From DAITBA01 sp036824005 (GTDB lineage: Bacteria; Pseudomonadota; Gammaproteobacteria; Burkholderiales; Rhodocyclaceae): a stretch of DNA of 64,000 nt. Positions 1 to 10,925 of the stretch are shown here, one piece after another; position 1 is the first letter of the stretch, and the number at the start of each line of letters is the position of its first letter. The DNA lies in contig DAITBA010000001.1 of NCBI GenBank assembly GCA_036824005.1, positions 1 through 64,000 on the forward strand, in the 5' to 3' direction. Below the pieces are notes generated by a model. It worked only from the letters and a program-made list of their open reading frames with translations, did no database searches and had not been told where the DNA came from. Both the position numbers and the translations under genes were made by a program.

Positions 1-50
1 AACTGCCAGCAGTATAGTCCATCAATGCGGCATTACATATGTCGCTATGT

Positions 51-2708
51 TTAGCGTCGAATCGGGGCAGGCGCGCGACGCTTGCGGTCGACGCCTAAGT
101 CTTTTCCGGCAGCAGACGCATCCGCATAGTGAAGCATGACGGTGAATACCTCGTGATCAGCGAAGTTGCGTCGCGATACCCGCGCTTCGAGCGCGATCTC
201 CTCCCCATTTGGACGCAGCCCGGTCAGCGGCAGCGATGTCCGCGAGGCGAAGCCGACGGTGGACAAGTGCTCGGCCAGGGCTTTGCGGTCGCGCTCGGCG
301 ACGAGGCTGTTCAAATGCCTGCCCAACATGCTGCCGGCGTCAAATCCAAACATCTTCTGCGCGAGGTGATTGAAGAAAGTTATGCAGTGTTGGCTATCGA
401 TGGTGATGACGGCCTCGGTAGCCGAAGTAACGTGGTCATCGGCCGAAGCCGGCGGAGTTTCCTGTTGCGCCCCGGATTTCTCCGTCAGCCGCCGCGCCGT
501 GATGTCCATGAAGGAAACAATGGCAGCGTAGGGCCTCGATGAGTCAGGATGGAATTGCGGCTCGGCGTTGAATGACAGCCAGATCTGCTTGCCGTCCGCG
601 CGGCGCACTCCGACGATGGCGCCGCGTTGCGGCTTGCCCGTGGCCAGTGTCACCGCCGCCGGGTGCGACTGACGGGAAAGGGGGGAGCCGTCCTCGCGAA
701 TCGGCTGCCAGCGAGGGCTGCCGAGCATCAGGCCAAGGAGTTGCTCGCGCTTGACGCCCAGGATATCTTCCGCCGCAGCGTTGCAGCTTACGATTCGGCC
801 CGCCGCGTCGAGCATCACCATACCTTCCGACAGGGCGGCAATCAGCGTGCGAAAACGCTCCTCACTGGCACGGAGCGAGTGCTCGGCCTGTTTGCGCGCC
901 GTGACATCGTAGAGAGCGACATAAACAGCCGGCTCCTTGTCGTACGTAGCAAGACGCGTCGTGGCATTTACCCACAGGATCTTGCCGTCGTGGCGGCGCA
1001 ACGGCACTTCCACTTCGACGTCGCCATCGCGCGTCAGACGCTGGAGCAGCGCCGTATGGTCGTCGCGATTGGCAAACAGACCGGCGAGCTCCTGGCTGAT
1101 GCAATCTTCGCGCGATACATCGAATGCCTGGAGAAATGCATCGTTGGCGTAGCGGATGAGCCCTTCCGGCGAGCTAATGATGCACAAAGGAACCGGGCTC
1201 GCTTCTGCAATGGCCCGGAAGTGCTGCAGGCTGTTGCGCAAAGTCAGGTCGACTTGTTTGCGGCTGGAAACATCAAGCACGAAACCGTCGATGCGAGCCG
1301 GCCGACTAGCTTCGTCATTGATCAGCCAGGCGCGGTCATGCACCCAGCGCAACGAGCCGTCAGGGCGCACGATCCGGTATTCGGTATCAAAGGCGCCGCC
1401 CCGCAACAGCTGTTTGTACTGCGCCTGCACCGCTTCGCGATCGTCCTCGTGCACGGCATCAAGCCAGAGCGAGGCATTGGCATACAGATCCTCAGGAGGC
1501 CGACCATACACGCGCTCGGCGGTCGTACTGATGAACAGGATCCGGTCGCGCCCGGGTGTGGCTGAGTAAACCACCGCACCGGCCTCGCGAAGAACCTCCT
1601 GCAATTTGACCTGAACCTCCTCGGCCGTCTTGCGGTCGTGCGCCAATGCCTCGAGCATGGAATTGAATTCCCGGCCGACCTCGGCGAATTCGGCGGCGTC
1701 GCCTTCCGGAGCGCGCAACTGCGTCTGCCCGGATCCGACCTCGCGCGCCATCTTCGCCAGCTTGGCGATTGGTTGATCTATACGGCGCCGGAGGTAAAGC
1801 GTCGCTACGATCATCAGGGCCAGGACAGCTGCACCGAGCAAGGCATAGCGCAACGTGGCAGCCAGCGCCCGACCACCGAGCTTTTCCGTGGGGATGCCGA
1901 CCAGGGCCTTCCACTCCGTACCGACCACCGGCAGGTAGCTGTATATGCGCTCGTAGCCGTCGGCGTTGCGCACCTTGGTCGTCGATGGCTTGCGGGCCTC
2001 GGCACCAGCCTCCTCGCCGTTTCTGCCTGGCTCGGTGCGACGACCGACGACCGTACCTTCCCCGTCGTCGATGGCGACAACGGTCTGGTCAGGTCCCCGA
2101 GCCCGCGCCGCCAGCGGCGGGAACCGATCAAGATCGACGGCAACGGTAACCAGCCCCGACAGTTTGCCATCCTCGGCGCGCACAGGATACGACAGCGGCA
2201 GTATCCACTTGCCTTTGGCCGCACCCGGCTTGATCTTGCCCACCACGAACTTTGGGTCGCGTACCATGCGCTCGATCGAATCGCGAAGATCAAGCTGAAT
2301 ACCGGCCTCTTCCGACGTCGAGGCTGCCGAGCACACCAAATTGCCACTCAAGTCTGCCGTGGTGATGTTTTCGTATCGGGGCAGGAGATCACGAAAATCC
2401 CTGAACAGTGGATCGCAGCGCTTGTTGTCCAGGGCGCGCACCAAGGGACGTTGCGACACTCGCGCCAGCATTTGCTCGGATTCGCTAATGAAGCGTTCCG
2501 CGTCGGCGGCGGTGATGGCGGCAAGCTGCGTGGCATTCTTGCCAGCCTCGTCGTGCTCCGCCACCGTTTGCTGATATATCTCATGGGCGGCACCCAGGAC
2601 GAACAGCACGACGCCGAGCGCAATGAGCAGGTAGAGTTGCTTGCGGATGGACCAGCGGGCAATGCCACCGGAGGTGGCAGCACGCGGGGTGGCAGATGGC
2701 GGTAACAC
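51..2708 (-). CDS. Cache-HAMP-PAS sensor protein without an output domain
   Basis: Membrane sensor of 885 residues. A first membrane helix lies near residues 25-45, an extracytoplasmic Cache-like region at about 50-280, a second helix near 285-305, then HAMP to about 358, followed by four PAS/PAC modules up to about 865. No histidine kinase, GGDEF, EAL or methyl-accepting domain follows; the protein ends in a basic tail. It is clearly a paralogue of the gene upstream (3003-6437): same domain order and shared stretches such as VVYS, YGRP and DITARKQ. It is probably a diverged duplicate that lost its kinase, or a sensor acting through a partner. The ligand is unknown. Confidence 0.85.
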   Translation of the reverse strand: MLPPSATPRAATSGGIARWSIRKQLYLLIALGVVLFVLGAAHEIYQQTVAEHDEAGKNATQLAAITAADAERFISESEQMLARVSQRPLVRALDNKRCDPLFRDFRDLLPRYENITTADLSGNLVCSAASTSEEAGIQLDLRDSIERMVRDPKFVVGKIKPGAAKGKWILPLSYPVRAEDGKLSGLVTVAVDLDRFPPLAARARGPDQTVVAIDDGEGTVVGRRTEPGRNGEEAGAEARKPSTTKVRNADGYERIYSYLPVVGTEWKALVGIPTEKLGGRALAATLRYALLGAAVLALMIVATLYLRRRIDQPIAKLAKMAREVGSGQTQLRAPEGDAAEFAEVGREFNSMLEALAHDRKTAEEVQVKLQEVLREAGAVVYSATPGRDRILFISTTAERVYGRPPEDLYANASLWLDAVHEDDREAVQAQYKQLLRGGAFDTEYRIVRPDGSLRWVHDRAWLINDEASRPARIDGFVLDVSSRKQVDLTLRNSLQHFRAIAEASPVPLCIISSPEGLIRYANDAFLQAFDVSREDCISQELAGLFANRDDHTALLQRLTRDGDVEVEVPLRRHDGKILWVNATTRLATYDKEPAVYVALYDVTARKQAEHSLRASEERFRTLIAALSEGMVMLDAAGRIVSCNAAAEDILGVKREQLLGLMLGSPRWQPIREDGSPLSRQSHPAAVTLATGKPQRGAIVGVRRADGKQIWLSFNAEPQFHPDSSRPYAAIVSFMDITARRLTEKSGAQQETPPASADDHVTSATEAVITIDSQHCITFFNHLAQKMFGFDAGSMLGRHLNSLVAERDRKALAEHLSTVGFASRTSLPLTGLRPNGEEIALEARVSRRNFADHEVFTVMLHYADASAAGKDLGVDRKRRAPAPIRR

Positions 2709-3002
2709 GTTTATGGATTGCTCAGTTGTGAGGGAGTGCGGGCTTATGTTGCCTTAGGCCACGGCAGGAATCCGACGGCCGACACAAGCTATTATCTTGA
2801 GCCGCTTTGACAAAATGCGTCAAGTCATCCGAAAGTTCCATGACTTATGCCACGGTCTGACGGCACTCCCCAGGTATTCCCCGACAGACAGATAGTTGTT
2901 GCCGAACCCTGACCGCCGCGCTGGCCCCGTATTGCTGCCACGCGCGCGAACATCCCATCACCACCTCGCCAATCAGTACCGACAAGGTATTGAAATATTA
3001 CC

Positions 3003-6000
3003 TTATTTCTCCTCGGTGCTGGTCGACGATGACACTGCGGCGCCCCCCGCCCTGTCACCATCCGCACCGAGCGTGCTCGTTTGATCAAAGGTGAAATAAA
3101 ACGTCGCGCCTTCTTCGGGCACCGCTTCGGCCCAGACCCGACCACGATGCCGCTCGACGATGCGCTTGACGATCGCCAGCCCGACACCGGTACCAGGGAA
3201 CTCCGTGGCGCCGTGCATGCGCTGAAAAACGCCGAAGAGCCGGTCGGCGTATTGCAGGTCGAATCCGGCTCCGTTGTCCTTGACATACACAATCGTTTCG
3301 CCATTGCGCGCGAACGATCCGATTTCGACCCGCGGCTTGGCTTTCTTGGCAGAGAACTTGAGTGCGTTGCCGATCAGATTTACCCACACCTGCCGCAGCA
3401 TTGCCGCATCTCCCCGCACGCGCGGCACGGTCTTGATTTCCACGACCGCCTTGGGCCATGTGTCGCGCAGTTCCTCGGCAACCGCATGCGCGAGCTGTTC
3501 CATGTCCACGTCGGACTGGGTCAGCTCCGCACGACTGACGCGGGAGAATCTCAGAATATCGTCGATCAGATGCCCCATTCGCTCGGCATTGCGCTTGATG
3601 CGATCGAGCAGCTCGCGCCCCTCAGCACTCAGTGCATCGTGCTCGCCTTCCTCCAAGATATGGGCGAAGCCATTGATGGCCCGAAGCGGCGCGCTCAAAT
3701 CATGGGACACCGAATAGGAGAAGGCTTCGAGCTCCTTGATGGCTTGCTGCAACTCCGCGGTGCGCTCGATCACGCGTTTTTCCAGCGACTCGTTCAACTC
3801 CTGAATCGCGTTCTCGGCCCGCACGCGCTCCGTAATATCGCGCAGAATGACTGTGAACAGCTTCTGGCCGCCAGCCTCCAGCTGGGAGATCGAGGCTTCT
3901 AGGGGAAACTCCTCGCCGTTGCGGCGCACGCCGGTGACGCGTCCGAGCGCGCCCATGCGGCGGTTGGTTTCGCCAGTCTTGGCAAATTCGGCGATATTGG
4001 CATTATGCTCGCGGCGGTAGCGCGGCGGCAGCAGCCGGTCGAGCGGTCCGCCGTTCATCTCCGCCTCGCTATAACCGAACATCTGTTCGGCCGCGGCGTT
4101 GAACAGCGTGACCCGGTATTGCGTGTCCACCGAGATAACCGCGTCCATCGCCGAGGCAATTATGCCGGCCAGCTTTGCCTCGCTGTCCAAAACCGCCCGT
4201 TCCGCCAGCTTGCGCGAGGTGATGTCGCTGAACGAAACCACTGCAGCATAGGGCTTCGTCACCCCGGCGTGGAACAGCGGCTGGGCGTTCATCGACAGCC
4301 AGACCGGCACGCCGTCCGCCCTGCGTACCCCCATCACGGCATCGCGCTGCGGCTCTCCCGTGGCGAGCGTCTGTAGCGGCGGATAGTCCTGGGCGGTAAA
4401 GGGCGCCCCGTCTTCCCGCTTGGTGTCCCAGCGCGGGTCGAACGCACTCATACCCAGCAGTTGCTCGCGTGTCATGCCCAGGATTTCTTCCGCGGCCGCA
4501 TTGCAGGTCACGATGCGACCGGTTGCATCGAGCAGCATCACGCCTTCGCCCAGTGCTGCAACAAGACTGCGGAAACGTTCCTCTCCCGCGCGCAGGGACT
4601 GCTCCGTCTGCTTGCGCGCGGTGATGTCGTAGAGGCCGACGTAGTAGGCCGGCTCGCCGTCGAAGCTTGCCAGCCGTGCGGAGACGATGACCCAGAAGAT
4701 GCGACCGTCTGGATGGCGCAGCGGCAGTTCCGCGTCCTGCACGTCGCCCCGGCGCAGGACGGTGTCGAGCAGCGTGTCGCTGTCGTCCAGGCTGATAAAG
4801 AACTCCGACGACGGCTTGCCGACACAGACATTCCAGTCGATGTCGAATGCGCGCTGAAACGCCTTGTTGACAAGCCGGATCGCGCCCTCTGGAAATGCCA
4901 TAATCATCAGCGGGATGGGGCTCGACTCGGAAATGGCGCGAAAGTGCTGCTCGCTCTCGCGCAGGCCAGCTTCCGCCTGCTTGCGCGCGGTCACGTCGAT
5001 GGCAATGCCGTCGGCGCGCATTGCGTTGCCCGACGCGTCGCGGACCAGCCAGGCGCGATCGTGCAGCCAATGCACGGAACCGTCTGTGCGTCGGATGCGG
5101 TACTCGATGTTGAACTCCGCGCCGCCGACGAGTCCGTCCATGGCCGCCCTCACCGCAGCTCTGTCCTCCTCATGAATAACTTCGAGCCAGAGCGAGGCGC
5201 GGCGGTAGAACTCCTGCGCGGGCCGGCCGTAGATCCGATCTGCGGCGGCGCTGAGGTAGAGAACCTCGGCAAAATCCGGAGCGAGCGAATACACCACCTC
5301 CTCGACAGCGCGCAGAACGTTTTGCAGCTTGCCCTGCGCTTCCTCGAATGCCTTGCGTTCCGCACCAAGCTTATCGAGCATGGCATTGAACTGCGTGCTG
5401 ACAGCATCGAACTCCACGATGTTGCTTTCAGGGGCACGCACTTCCATTTGACCTGCACCCACTGCACGCGCGGCGGAGGCTAGGGCGGCAACCGGTTGCT
5501 CGACGCGTCGGCGCAGATAGAGCGCAATCATCACGATGGCAAGGAACACGATGGCGAATATCGCTGCGTGGCGTGTGGCGCTGCGCCACGCAGCACTGGT
5601 TATCACATCGGACGGAAACGCCGCCACGGCCAGCCAGTCGGTTCCAGGCACGCCAACGGAACCATAGATCCGCTCGACGCCGTCACCGCCGGGGGCTGTC
5701 GTAATTGCTGGCTCGGTGCCGCCTGTCGATCCGGGCGCGGGTACGAAGGGGCTCTTGCTGCCCACGCCGGCGGGCTCGTTGACGCTATTCAGAACGAGTC
5801 CGTAGCGGTCGATGACGAAGACCGACGCGCCTTCCGGCGCCGACGCCGGAATCTTCAGCGGCCGCGCGCGGGACAGGTCGGCCCATGTCAGAATCATGCC
5901 AGCAGCGCGGCCCTGCTCATTGCGCACGGCATATGCAAGCGGCACTACCCATCGCCCGCTGAACTGACTTTGCTGCACCCGGCCGACGAGCAGCCGATCG

Positions 6001-6437
6001 TCCGGCACAGATTTGCCGGGGAACGGTTGCACTTCCTCTCGCGCCTGGGCAGCATGGGCGGAGCCGGCACAGAGCAGGCGACCGGAGAGATCCCGGCTCG
6101 ACATATCTTCATAGGCGGAATTAAAGGAGCGCAGTTCGCTCAGCAGCGGATCACAGCGTTGCGGGTCTAGCGCCCGGACCATTGGCCGCTGGGCAAGCGA
6201 GGCGAGCAGCGCTTCAGAGTCGCGCAGAAATCCTCCGACATCCGTCGCAGTAAGCCGCGACAGTCCGCCTACGGCGGCGGTCGCGGTCGTAAACTCGCGC
6301 TGCCATTCGTGATGAGTTTCGTAGGCCATGGCCCCGAGCAGCGGCACCCCCGCCACCGCGACCAGGAAGTAGAGCCGGGCACGCAGGGACCAGCCGGCGC
6401 GCGCGGGCCGGGAGCTAGGTTCGGCTGAGGACGACAC
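3003..6437 (-). CDS. Cache-HAMP-PAS multi-sensor histidine kinase
   Basis: Membrane histidine kinase of 1144 residues. A membrane helix near residues 24-42 is followed by an extracytoplasmic Cache-like domain, a second helix near 290-310, HAMP, four PAS/PAC modules and a C-terminal transmitter. The phosphoacceptor is His912 in SHDLSAPLR. The ATPase domain shows the N box (NLIGNALKF), the G1 box (DNGAGF) and the G2 box (GTGVGLAIV). The transmitter resembles the phytochrome-like kinase subgroup. No response regulator lies next to it, so it is an orphan kinase here. The downstream gene in the same direction is a kinase-less copy. The signal is unknown. Confidence 0.9.
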   Translation of the reverse strand: MSSSAEPSSRPARAGWSLRARLYFLVAVAGVPLLGAMAYETHHEWQREFTTATAAVGGLSRLTATDVGGFLRDSEALLASLAQRPMVRALDPQRCDPLLSELRSFNSAYEDMSSRDLSGRLLCAGSAHAAQAREEVQPFPGKSVPDDRLLVGRVQQSQFSGRWVVPLAYAVRNEQGRAAGMILTWADLSRARPLKIPASAPEGASVFVIDRYGLVLNSVNEPAGVGSKSPFVPAPGSTGGTEPAITTAPGGDGVERIYGSVGVPGTDWLAVAAFPSDVITSAAWRSATRHAAIFAIVFLAIVMIALYLRRRVEQPVAALASAARAVGAGQMEVRAPESNIVEFDAVSTQFNAMLDKLGAERKAFEEAQGKLQNVLRAVEEVVYSLAPDFAEVLYLSAAADRIYGRPAQEFYRRASLWLEVIHEEDRAAVRAAMDGLVGGAEFNIEYRIRRTDGSVHWLHDRAWLVRDASGNAMRADGIAIDVTARKQAEAGLRESEQHFRAISESSPIPLMIMAFPEGAIRLVNKAFQRAFDIDWNVCVGKPSSEFFISLDDSDTLLDTVLRRGDVQDAELPLRHPDGRIFWVIVSARLASFDGEPAYYVGLYDITARKQTEQSLRAGEERFRSLVAALGEGVMLLDATGRIVTCNAAAEEILGMTREQLLGMSAFDPRWDTKREDGAPFTAQDYPPLQTLATGEPQRDAVMGVRRADGVPVWLSMNAQPLFHAGVTKPYAAVVSFSDITSRKLAERAVLDSEAKLAGIIASAMDAVISVDTQYRVTLFNAAAEQMFGYSEAEMNGGPLDRLLPPRYRREHNANIAEFAKTGETNRRMGALGRVTGVRRNGEEFPLEASISQLEAGGQKLFTVILRDITERVRAENAIQELNESLEKRVIERTAELQQAIKELEAFSYSVSHDLSAPLRAINGFAHILEEGEHDALSAEGRELLDRIKRNAERMGHLIDDILRFSRVSRAELTQSDVDMEQLAHAVAEELRDTWPKAVVEIKTVPRVRGDAAMLRQVWVNLIGNALKFSAKKAKPRVEIGSFARNGETIVYVKDNGAGFDLQYADRLFGVFQRMHGATEFPGTGVGLAIVKRIVERHRGRVWAEAVPEEGATFYFTFDQTSTLGADGDRAGGAAVSSSTSTEEK

Positions 6438-6614
6438 GAGTCGATGGTGTTATTCGGCGTGGAATGATTTCTTGTCGTACGAACCATTCTATAGCCGCCG
6501 GCGACCGCCGCGGAACAATCGCATCGGAATGCGGAATACGCGGATGAAGCGGCAGGCTGACGCATAGACTAACATCGGTGCGCCGGCGCCGATCGGGCAA
6601 TCTGAGGGGTCAAA

Positions 6615-6690
6615 TGGTGGCGAATCAGGGATTTGAACCCCGGACCAACGGATTATGATTCCGCTGCTCTAACCGCTGAGCTAATTCGCC
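6615..6690 (-). tRNA. tRNA with CAU anticodon, probably tRNA-Ile2 (or elongator Met)
   Basis: A full cloverleaf folds on the minus strand. The acceptor is GGCGAAT paired with ATTCGCC, the D arm is GCTC/GAGC, the 7-nt anticodon loop is ATCATAA, the T loop is TTCAAAT, the discriminator is A and CCA is encoded. The anticodon is CAT. The D loop AGCGGTTA and the flanking bases resemble E. coli tRNA-Ile2, whose C34 is changed to lysidine by TilS, more than elongator tRNA-Met. The amino acid cannot be settled from sequence alone. Confidence 0.9.
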
Positions 6691-6800
6691 ACGAGGGAGG
6701 CGAATTATCCGGTTATTATCAAAACCTTGTCAACTCGGCCCGGCAGCCGTCACAATCAGCGTTTTCCGCCGCGGCCGGTCACCAGCTCCGTCGCATTCCC

Positions 6801-7958
6801 ATGCATTTCGACATCGTCGTTATCGGTGCCGGCCTTGCCGGTGCGAGCTTCGTCGTCGCGCTGCGCGCAAGCCGGGCGCGAGTGGCCGTTATCGAGGGTC
6901 ATGCGCCCCGCCCGCCGGCCGCCGGCTGGGATTCGCGCATCTACGCCATCAGCCCTGCCAACAAGCGTTTTCTCGACAGCCTCGGTCTATGGCAGCGGCT
7001 CGACGCCGCGCGCATCACGCCCGTGTTCGACATGGAGATTCACGGCGACCGGGGCGGCAGGCTCGATTTCTCCGCCTACGACGCCGGCGTGACGGAGCTG
7101 GCGTGGATCGTCGAGAGCTCCCTCATGCAGGGCGAACTGTGGGAGACAATGAAGCGCCAGGCAAACGTGACGCTCCTCTGCCCCGCCCAGCCACGCAGGC
7201 TGCAACTCGACGAAGCGCGTGCGCGCGTCGCATTGAGCGACGGACGCGAATTGACCGCCGACCTGGTTGTCGGTGCCGACGGCGTAAACTCCTGGGTGCG
7301 TGAGACGGCAGGTCTTTCCGCGGACGTACTCCCCTATCGGCAGAAGGGTGTCGTCGCCAATTTCGCCTGTAGCCGGCCGCACCGTAACGTCGCCTATCAA
7401 TGGTTTCGCCCCGACGGCGTACTTGCCTACCTGCCCTTGCCGGGCGAGCGGATATCCATCGTCTGGTCCACGGCGGACGACCACGCCGACGAACTGGCGG
7501 CATTGCCCGCGTCCGAACTTGCCGCCCGCGTCGCGGCAGGCGGCGAGCATCGCCTGGGCAGCCTGGAACAGGTGACGCCGGCCACTGCCTTCCCGTTGCG
7601 GCTCATGCGCGTCGAGCGCAGCGTCATGGCACGTGTGGCGCTGATCGGCGATGCCGCTCACGCCATTCATCCGCTGTCCGGGCACGGCATTAATCTCGGT
7701 TTCCAGGACGCCCGGGTACTGGCGGAGGTAATGGCCGCGCTGCCCACCGATCGCGACTTCGGCGCACACAACGAGTTGCGGCGCTACGAGCGCGCCCGCG
7801 TTGAAGAGGTGACAGCACTGCAGATGGCCACGCACGCCCTGCAGCGTCTTTTTCAGCATGACAACACACCGCTGGCTTGGCTGCGCAACGCCGGGTTGAA
7901 CTTGACCAATGCCTTGCCGGTCGTACGCGAAGCGCTGACACGCTACGCGCTAGGCTGA
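6801..7958 (+). CDS. UbiH/UbiF/VisC-family FAD-dependent hydroxylase
   Basis: Flavin monooxygenase of 385 residues in the family that hydroxylates the ring of ubiquinone precursors. The N-terminal dinucleotide-binding motif is GAGLAG at about residues 8-13, a central VVGADG motif follows, and the GDAAH motif continues as HPLSGHGINLG, typical of UbiH/Coq6 proteins. The ATG at 6801 was chosen because it directly precedes the FAD fold; an upstream extension would run into the opposite-strand tRNA. Ribosome-binding sequence is weak. dsbC follows 27 bp later on the same strand. Which ring position it hydroxylates (UbiH, UbiF, UbiI or UbiM type) cannot be told from sequence reading. Confidence 0.88.
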   Translation: MHFDIVVIGAGLAGASFVVALRASRARVAVIEGHAPRPPAAGWDSRIYAISPANKRFLDSLGLWQRLDAARITPVFDMEIHGDRGGRLDFSAYDAGVTELAWIVESSLMQGELWETMKRQANVTLLCPAQPRRLQLDEARARVALSDGRELTADLVVGADGVNSWVRETAGLSADVLPYRQKGVVANFACSRPHRNVAYQWFRPDGVLAYLPLPGERISIVWSTADDHADELAALPASELAARVAAGGEHRLGSLEQVTPATAFPLRLMRVERSVMARVALIGDAAHAIHPLSGHGINLGFQDARVLAEVMAALPTDRDFGAHNELRRYERARVEEVTALQMATHALQRLFQHDNTPLAWLRNAGLNLTNALPVVREALTRYALG

Positions 7959-7985
7959 GTTATTTTTTGCAGATTGGAGAGTCGA

Positions 7986-8732
7986 ATGAAGAACGCGACC
8001 GCAGTGCTCGTTGCCGCCGCCCTACTGGGTGCCATGCCGATGGCACTGGCCGACGAGGCTTCCGTCAAGAAACTTGTGGAAGAGAAGCTCGGCGCCAAGG
8101 CCGATCAGGTAACCAAAACACCTTATGGCGGCCTCTACGAGGTCTATGCCGAGGGGCAGATGCTATACACCGACGAAAAGGTCAGCTTCTTCATCGGTAC
8201 GCTGACCCGCGGCGAGTTGGTCGATACGAAGAGCCGGCGCAGCGTCACCGGCGAGCGGCTGGAAAAGCTCTCGGCGATCAACTTCTCCGACCTGCCGCTG
8301 AATCTAGCGGTAAAGACGGTGCGCGGCAAAGGCAGCCGCGTCATCGCCACCTTCGAGGATCCGAACTGCGGCTATTGCAAGAAGCTGGCGAAGGACCTGC
8401 AGGGCATTGATGACGTCACCATTTACACCTTCCTCTATCCCATCCTGTCGGAGGACTCGGCAGACAAGTCGAAGAAAATCTGGTGCGCCCAGGATCGCAG
8501 CAAGGCCTGGAACGACTGGATTCTCAACGCCGCGTCGCCGGGCGGCGACGGCAAGTGCGAGCACCCGACAGACAAGGTCGTCGCCCTGGGTCAGAGACTG
8601 CGCGTCAACGGCACGCCGACCATCTTCTTCTCCAACGGCGAGCGCGCCGGCGGCTGGATCCCGGCCGACCAGATGGAAAAGCGGCTCAAGCGCATCGCCG
8701 CCGGCAGCAAACCCGTCCCGAGCGCCAACTGA
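7986..8732 (+). CDS. dsbC: periplasmic thiol:disulfide interchange protein DsbC
   Basis: Disulfide isomerase of 248 residues that reshuffles wrong disulfides in periplasmic proteins. An N-terminal signal peptide ends near MALA-DEAS. A DsbC/DsbG-type dimerisation region follows, then a thioredoxin fold with the active site CGYC in FEDPNCGYCKKL and the cis-proline region NGTPTIFF. The ATG at 7986 is preceded by GGAGA at 7976-7980. Two further cysteines (IWCAQ and GKCEH) match the structural disulfide of E. coli DsbC. It ends 13 bp before the convergent end of malQ. DsbD is not seen in the window. Confidence 0.93.
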   Translation: MKNATAVLVAAALLGAMPMALADEASVKKLVEEKLGAKADQVTKTPYGGLYEVYAEGQMLYTDEKVSFFIGTLTRGELVDTKSRRSVTGERLEKLSAINFSDLPLNLAVKTVRGKGSRVIATFEDPNCGYCKKLAKDLQGIDDVTIYTFLYPILSEDSADKSKKIWCAQDRSKAWNDWILNAASPGGDGKCEHPTDKVVALGQRLRVNGTPTIFFSNGERAGGWIPADQMEKRLKRIAAGSKPVPSAN

Positions 8733-8745
8733 GTCGGTCGGTCAA

Positions 8746-10925
8746 TCAACTGCAGGGCGCCCGCCGCTCGCACAGCAACCGCGCGCACGCGTCGAGCCCC
8801 GCGTCGGTTTCCATCTCTTCCAGGTTGACGGGCAGCTTGCGCAGCCAGTTCGGGTGCTCCGTTACCGTGCCTGGCAAATTGGCCTGCTCCCCGACGCCGA
8901 GTAGATCCTCCAACTGCACCACCATGAGCCGGCTTGGTGTGCGCGCCAGATAGGCGTGGATCGCCCGCGCCAGCTCCGGCGTCATCGCCGGAAGTGCGGC
9001 CGCATCGGTCGGACAGCCCGCAGGCAACAGCCCTTCCTTCTCCAGTGCACGCAGCAGCCGGGGGCGGTCCTCGGCCCGCGCCCAGCGCTGCGCATCGCGC
9101 AGCTGCTCCGAGGGATAGAGTCCGAGCGACTCGCGCAGCGTCAGGTCGGAGCCTGCCCACCAGCCGCTCAAGGTCGCCAGATCGTGGGTGCTCACCGCCA
9201 CCAGCGCCTCGCGCGGGAAATCGGTCGGGGCTTTGAACGTGCCGTCGTGGTTGCGTTCGAAATACAGCAACCGATAGGACAGCACGCCGGCCCGGCCAAG
9301 GGCCGTGCGCACTTCCTCGGGCACGGTGCCGAGATCCTCTCCGACCACCAGGCAGGCATTGCGCTGGCTCTCGAGCGTGACGATCGCCATCAGCTCGTCG
9401 AGCGCGTACTGCACATAGCCGCCCTGGAGCGCACTGGCCCCGGCGGGAATCCAGAACAGGCGCATCAGCCCCATCACGTGGTCGATGCGGATCGCACCGG
9501 CGTGGCGCATCGCTTCGCGCAGCGCCTGCACAAACATGACATAGCCGCTGGCACGCAGCCGGTCCGGGCGCAGCGGCGGCAGTCCCCAGTTCTGGCCGTG
9601 CAGGTTGAAATCGTCGAGGGGCGCACCGACGCTCGCGCCCAGCGCGAAGCAGTGGCGTTGGGCCCAAGTGTCGGAGCCGGCGCTGTCCACCGATACCGCC
9701 AGATCCAGGTACAGCCCCACCGCCATGCCCAGGGCGCGGCACCGCGCCGCCACTCGTGCCAGCTGAAGCTCGGCCTGCCACTGCAGATACTCGAAGTACT
9801 CGATGCGTTCGACATGTTCATCGGCAAAATGCGCCACGGCTGCTGAAGCCGGATCGCGGAACGCCTCGGGCCAGACCGGCCAGCCCCAGTTTGCCGCGTC
9901 GGCGCGATGGAAGTGCTCCTGCAACGCCTCCCACAGCGCATGGCGGCGCAGCAGCTCGCCCTGCTGGGATTGGAAGCTTCGGAATGCCCGCGCCCGCGCG
10001 CTTTCGTGCCTCAGGTGGTGCTTGCGGAAGTGTGCGTACAGAAGCTCCAACACTTCGAACTTGGCAGCGGCAACGCCGTCGTAGTCGACCAGCGGCGCGG
10101 CGCGCAGCGCGGCCAATCTGGCCTGGAAATCCGGCGCGCGCACGAGGCGCTGCGCCGCCTGGTGCTCGGCAAAGTCTTCGATCGCCTCGACGTCCAGATA
10201 TATGACGTTGAGCCGCAGACGCGACGAAGGACTGTACGGACTTGCGTGGGCGGGATTGTGGGGAAACAGCGCGTGCAGCGGATTCAGCCCGATCACGCCG
10301 GCCCCGCGTCGCGCCCACTGCTGCGCAAGCCGGTCCAGATCGCTGAAGTCACCGACACCCCAGTTGCGCGCCGAGCGCAGCGCGTAGAGCTGGATCGCCG
10401 GACCCCAAGTGCCGGAACCTTCCGTCAAAGCCGGCGGCAAGTAGCAGCGCTGCGGAGCGGCGATGAGCAACGCAGCGCCAACCCGGCCCGGCTGTCGCCC
10501 CGGCGTGTAAAGCTCGAAGCGGTGGTAGCCGGGCGGCAGCGGTACGGGAATTTCGACCACGGGATCGCCGCCATCCGGCGCCGCCGGGGCAAATTTTCCC
10601 TCGTGTCGGCCGCCGTCTTCCAGCGTCAGGCGCCAGGCAAGCGCGGCACCGCCCGGCAAGTTCTCGCGGCGCACCGGCAGGCGCCACGGCGCGCAGTCCG
10701 GCTTGACGCGCAGCACCGGCGGCAGCGCCTCGCAAGCCAGCGCCGCATAACGCTCCTGCTCGGCCGCGGCAGCTCGCTCGGGTGTGCTCGCGTCTACGCC
10801 CAGCTCGGCAAGCAATGCGATGCGGCTGCTCTCCGGCACCTCGCGCCACTGGCCAAATATGTCGTGATAGCCCGGCGCAATGCCACACGAGGCACACAGA
10901 CGTTCCAGAATTCCAAGGGTATCGT

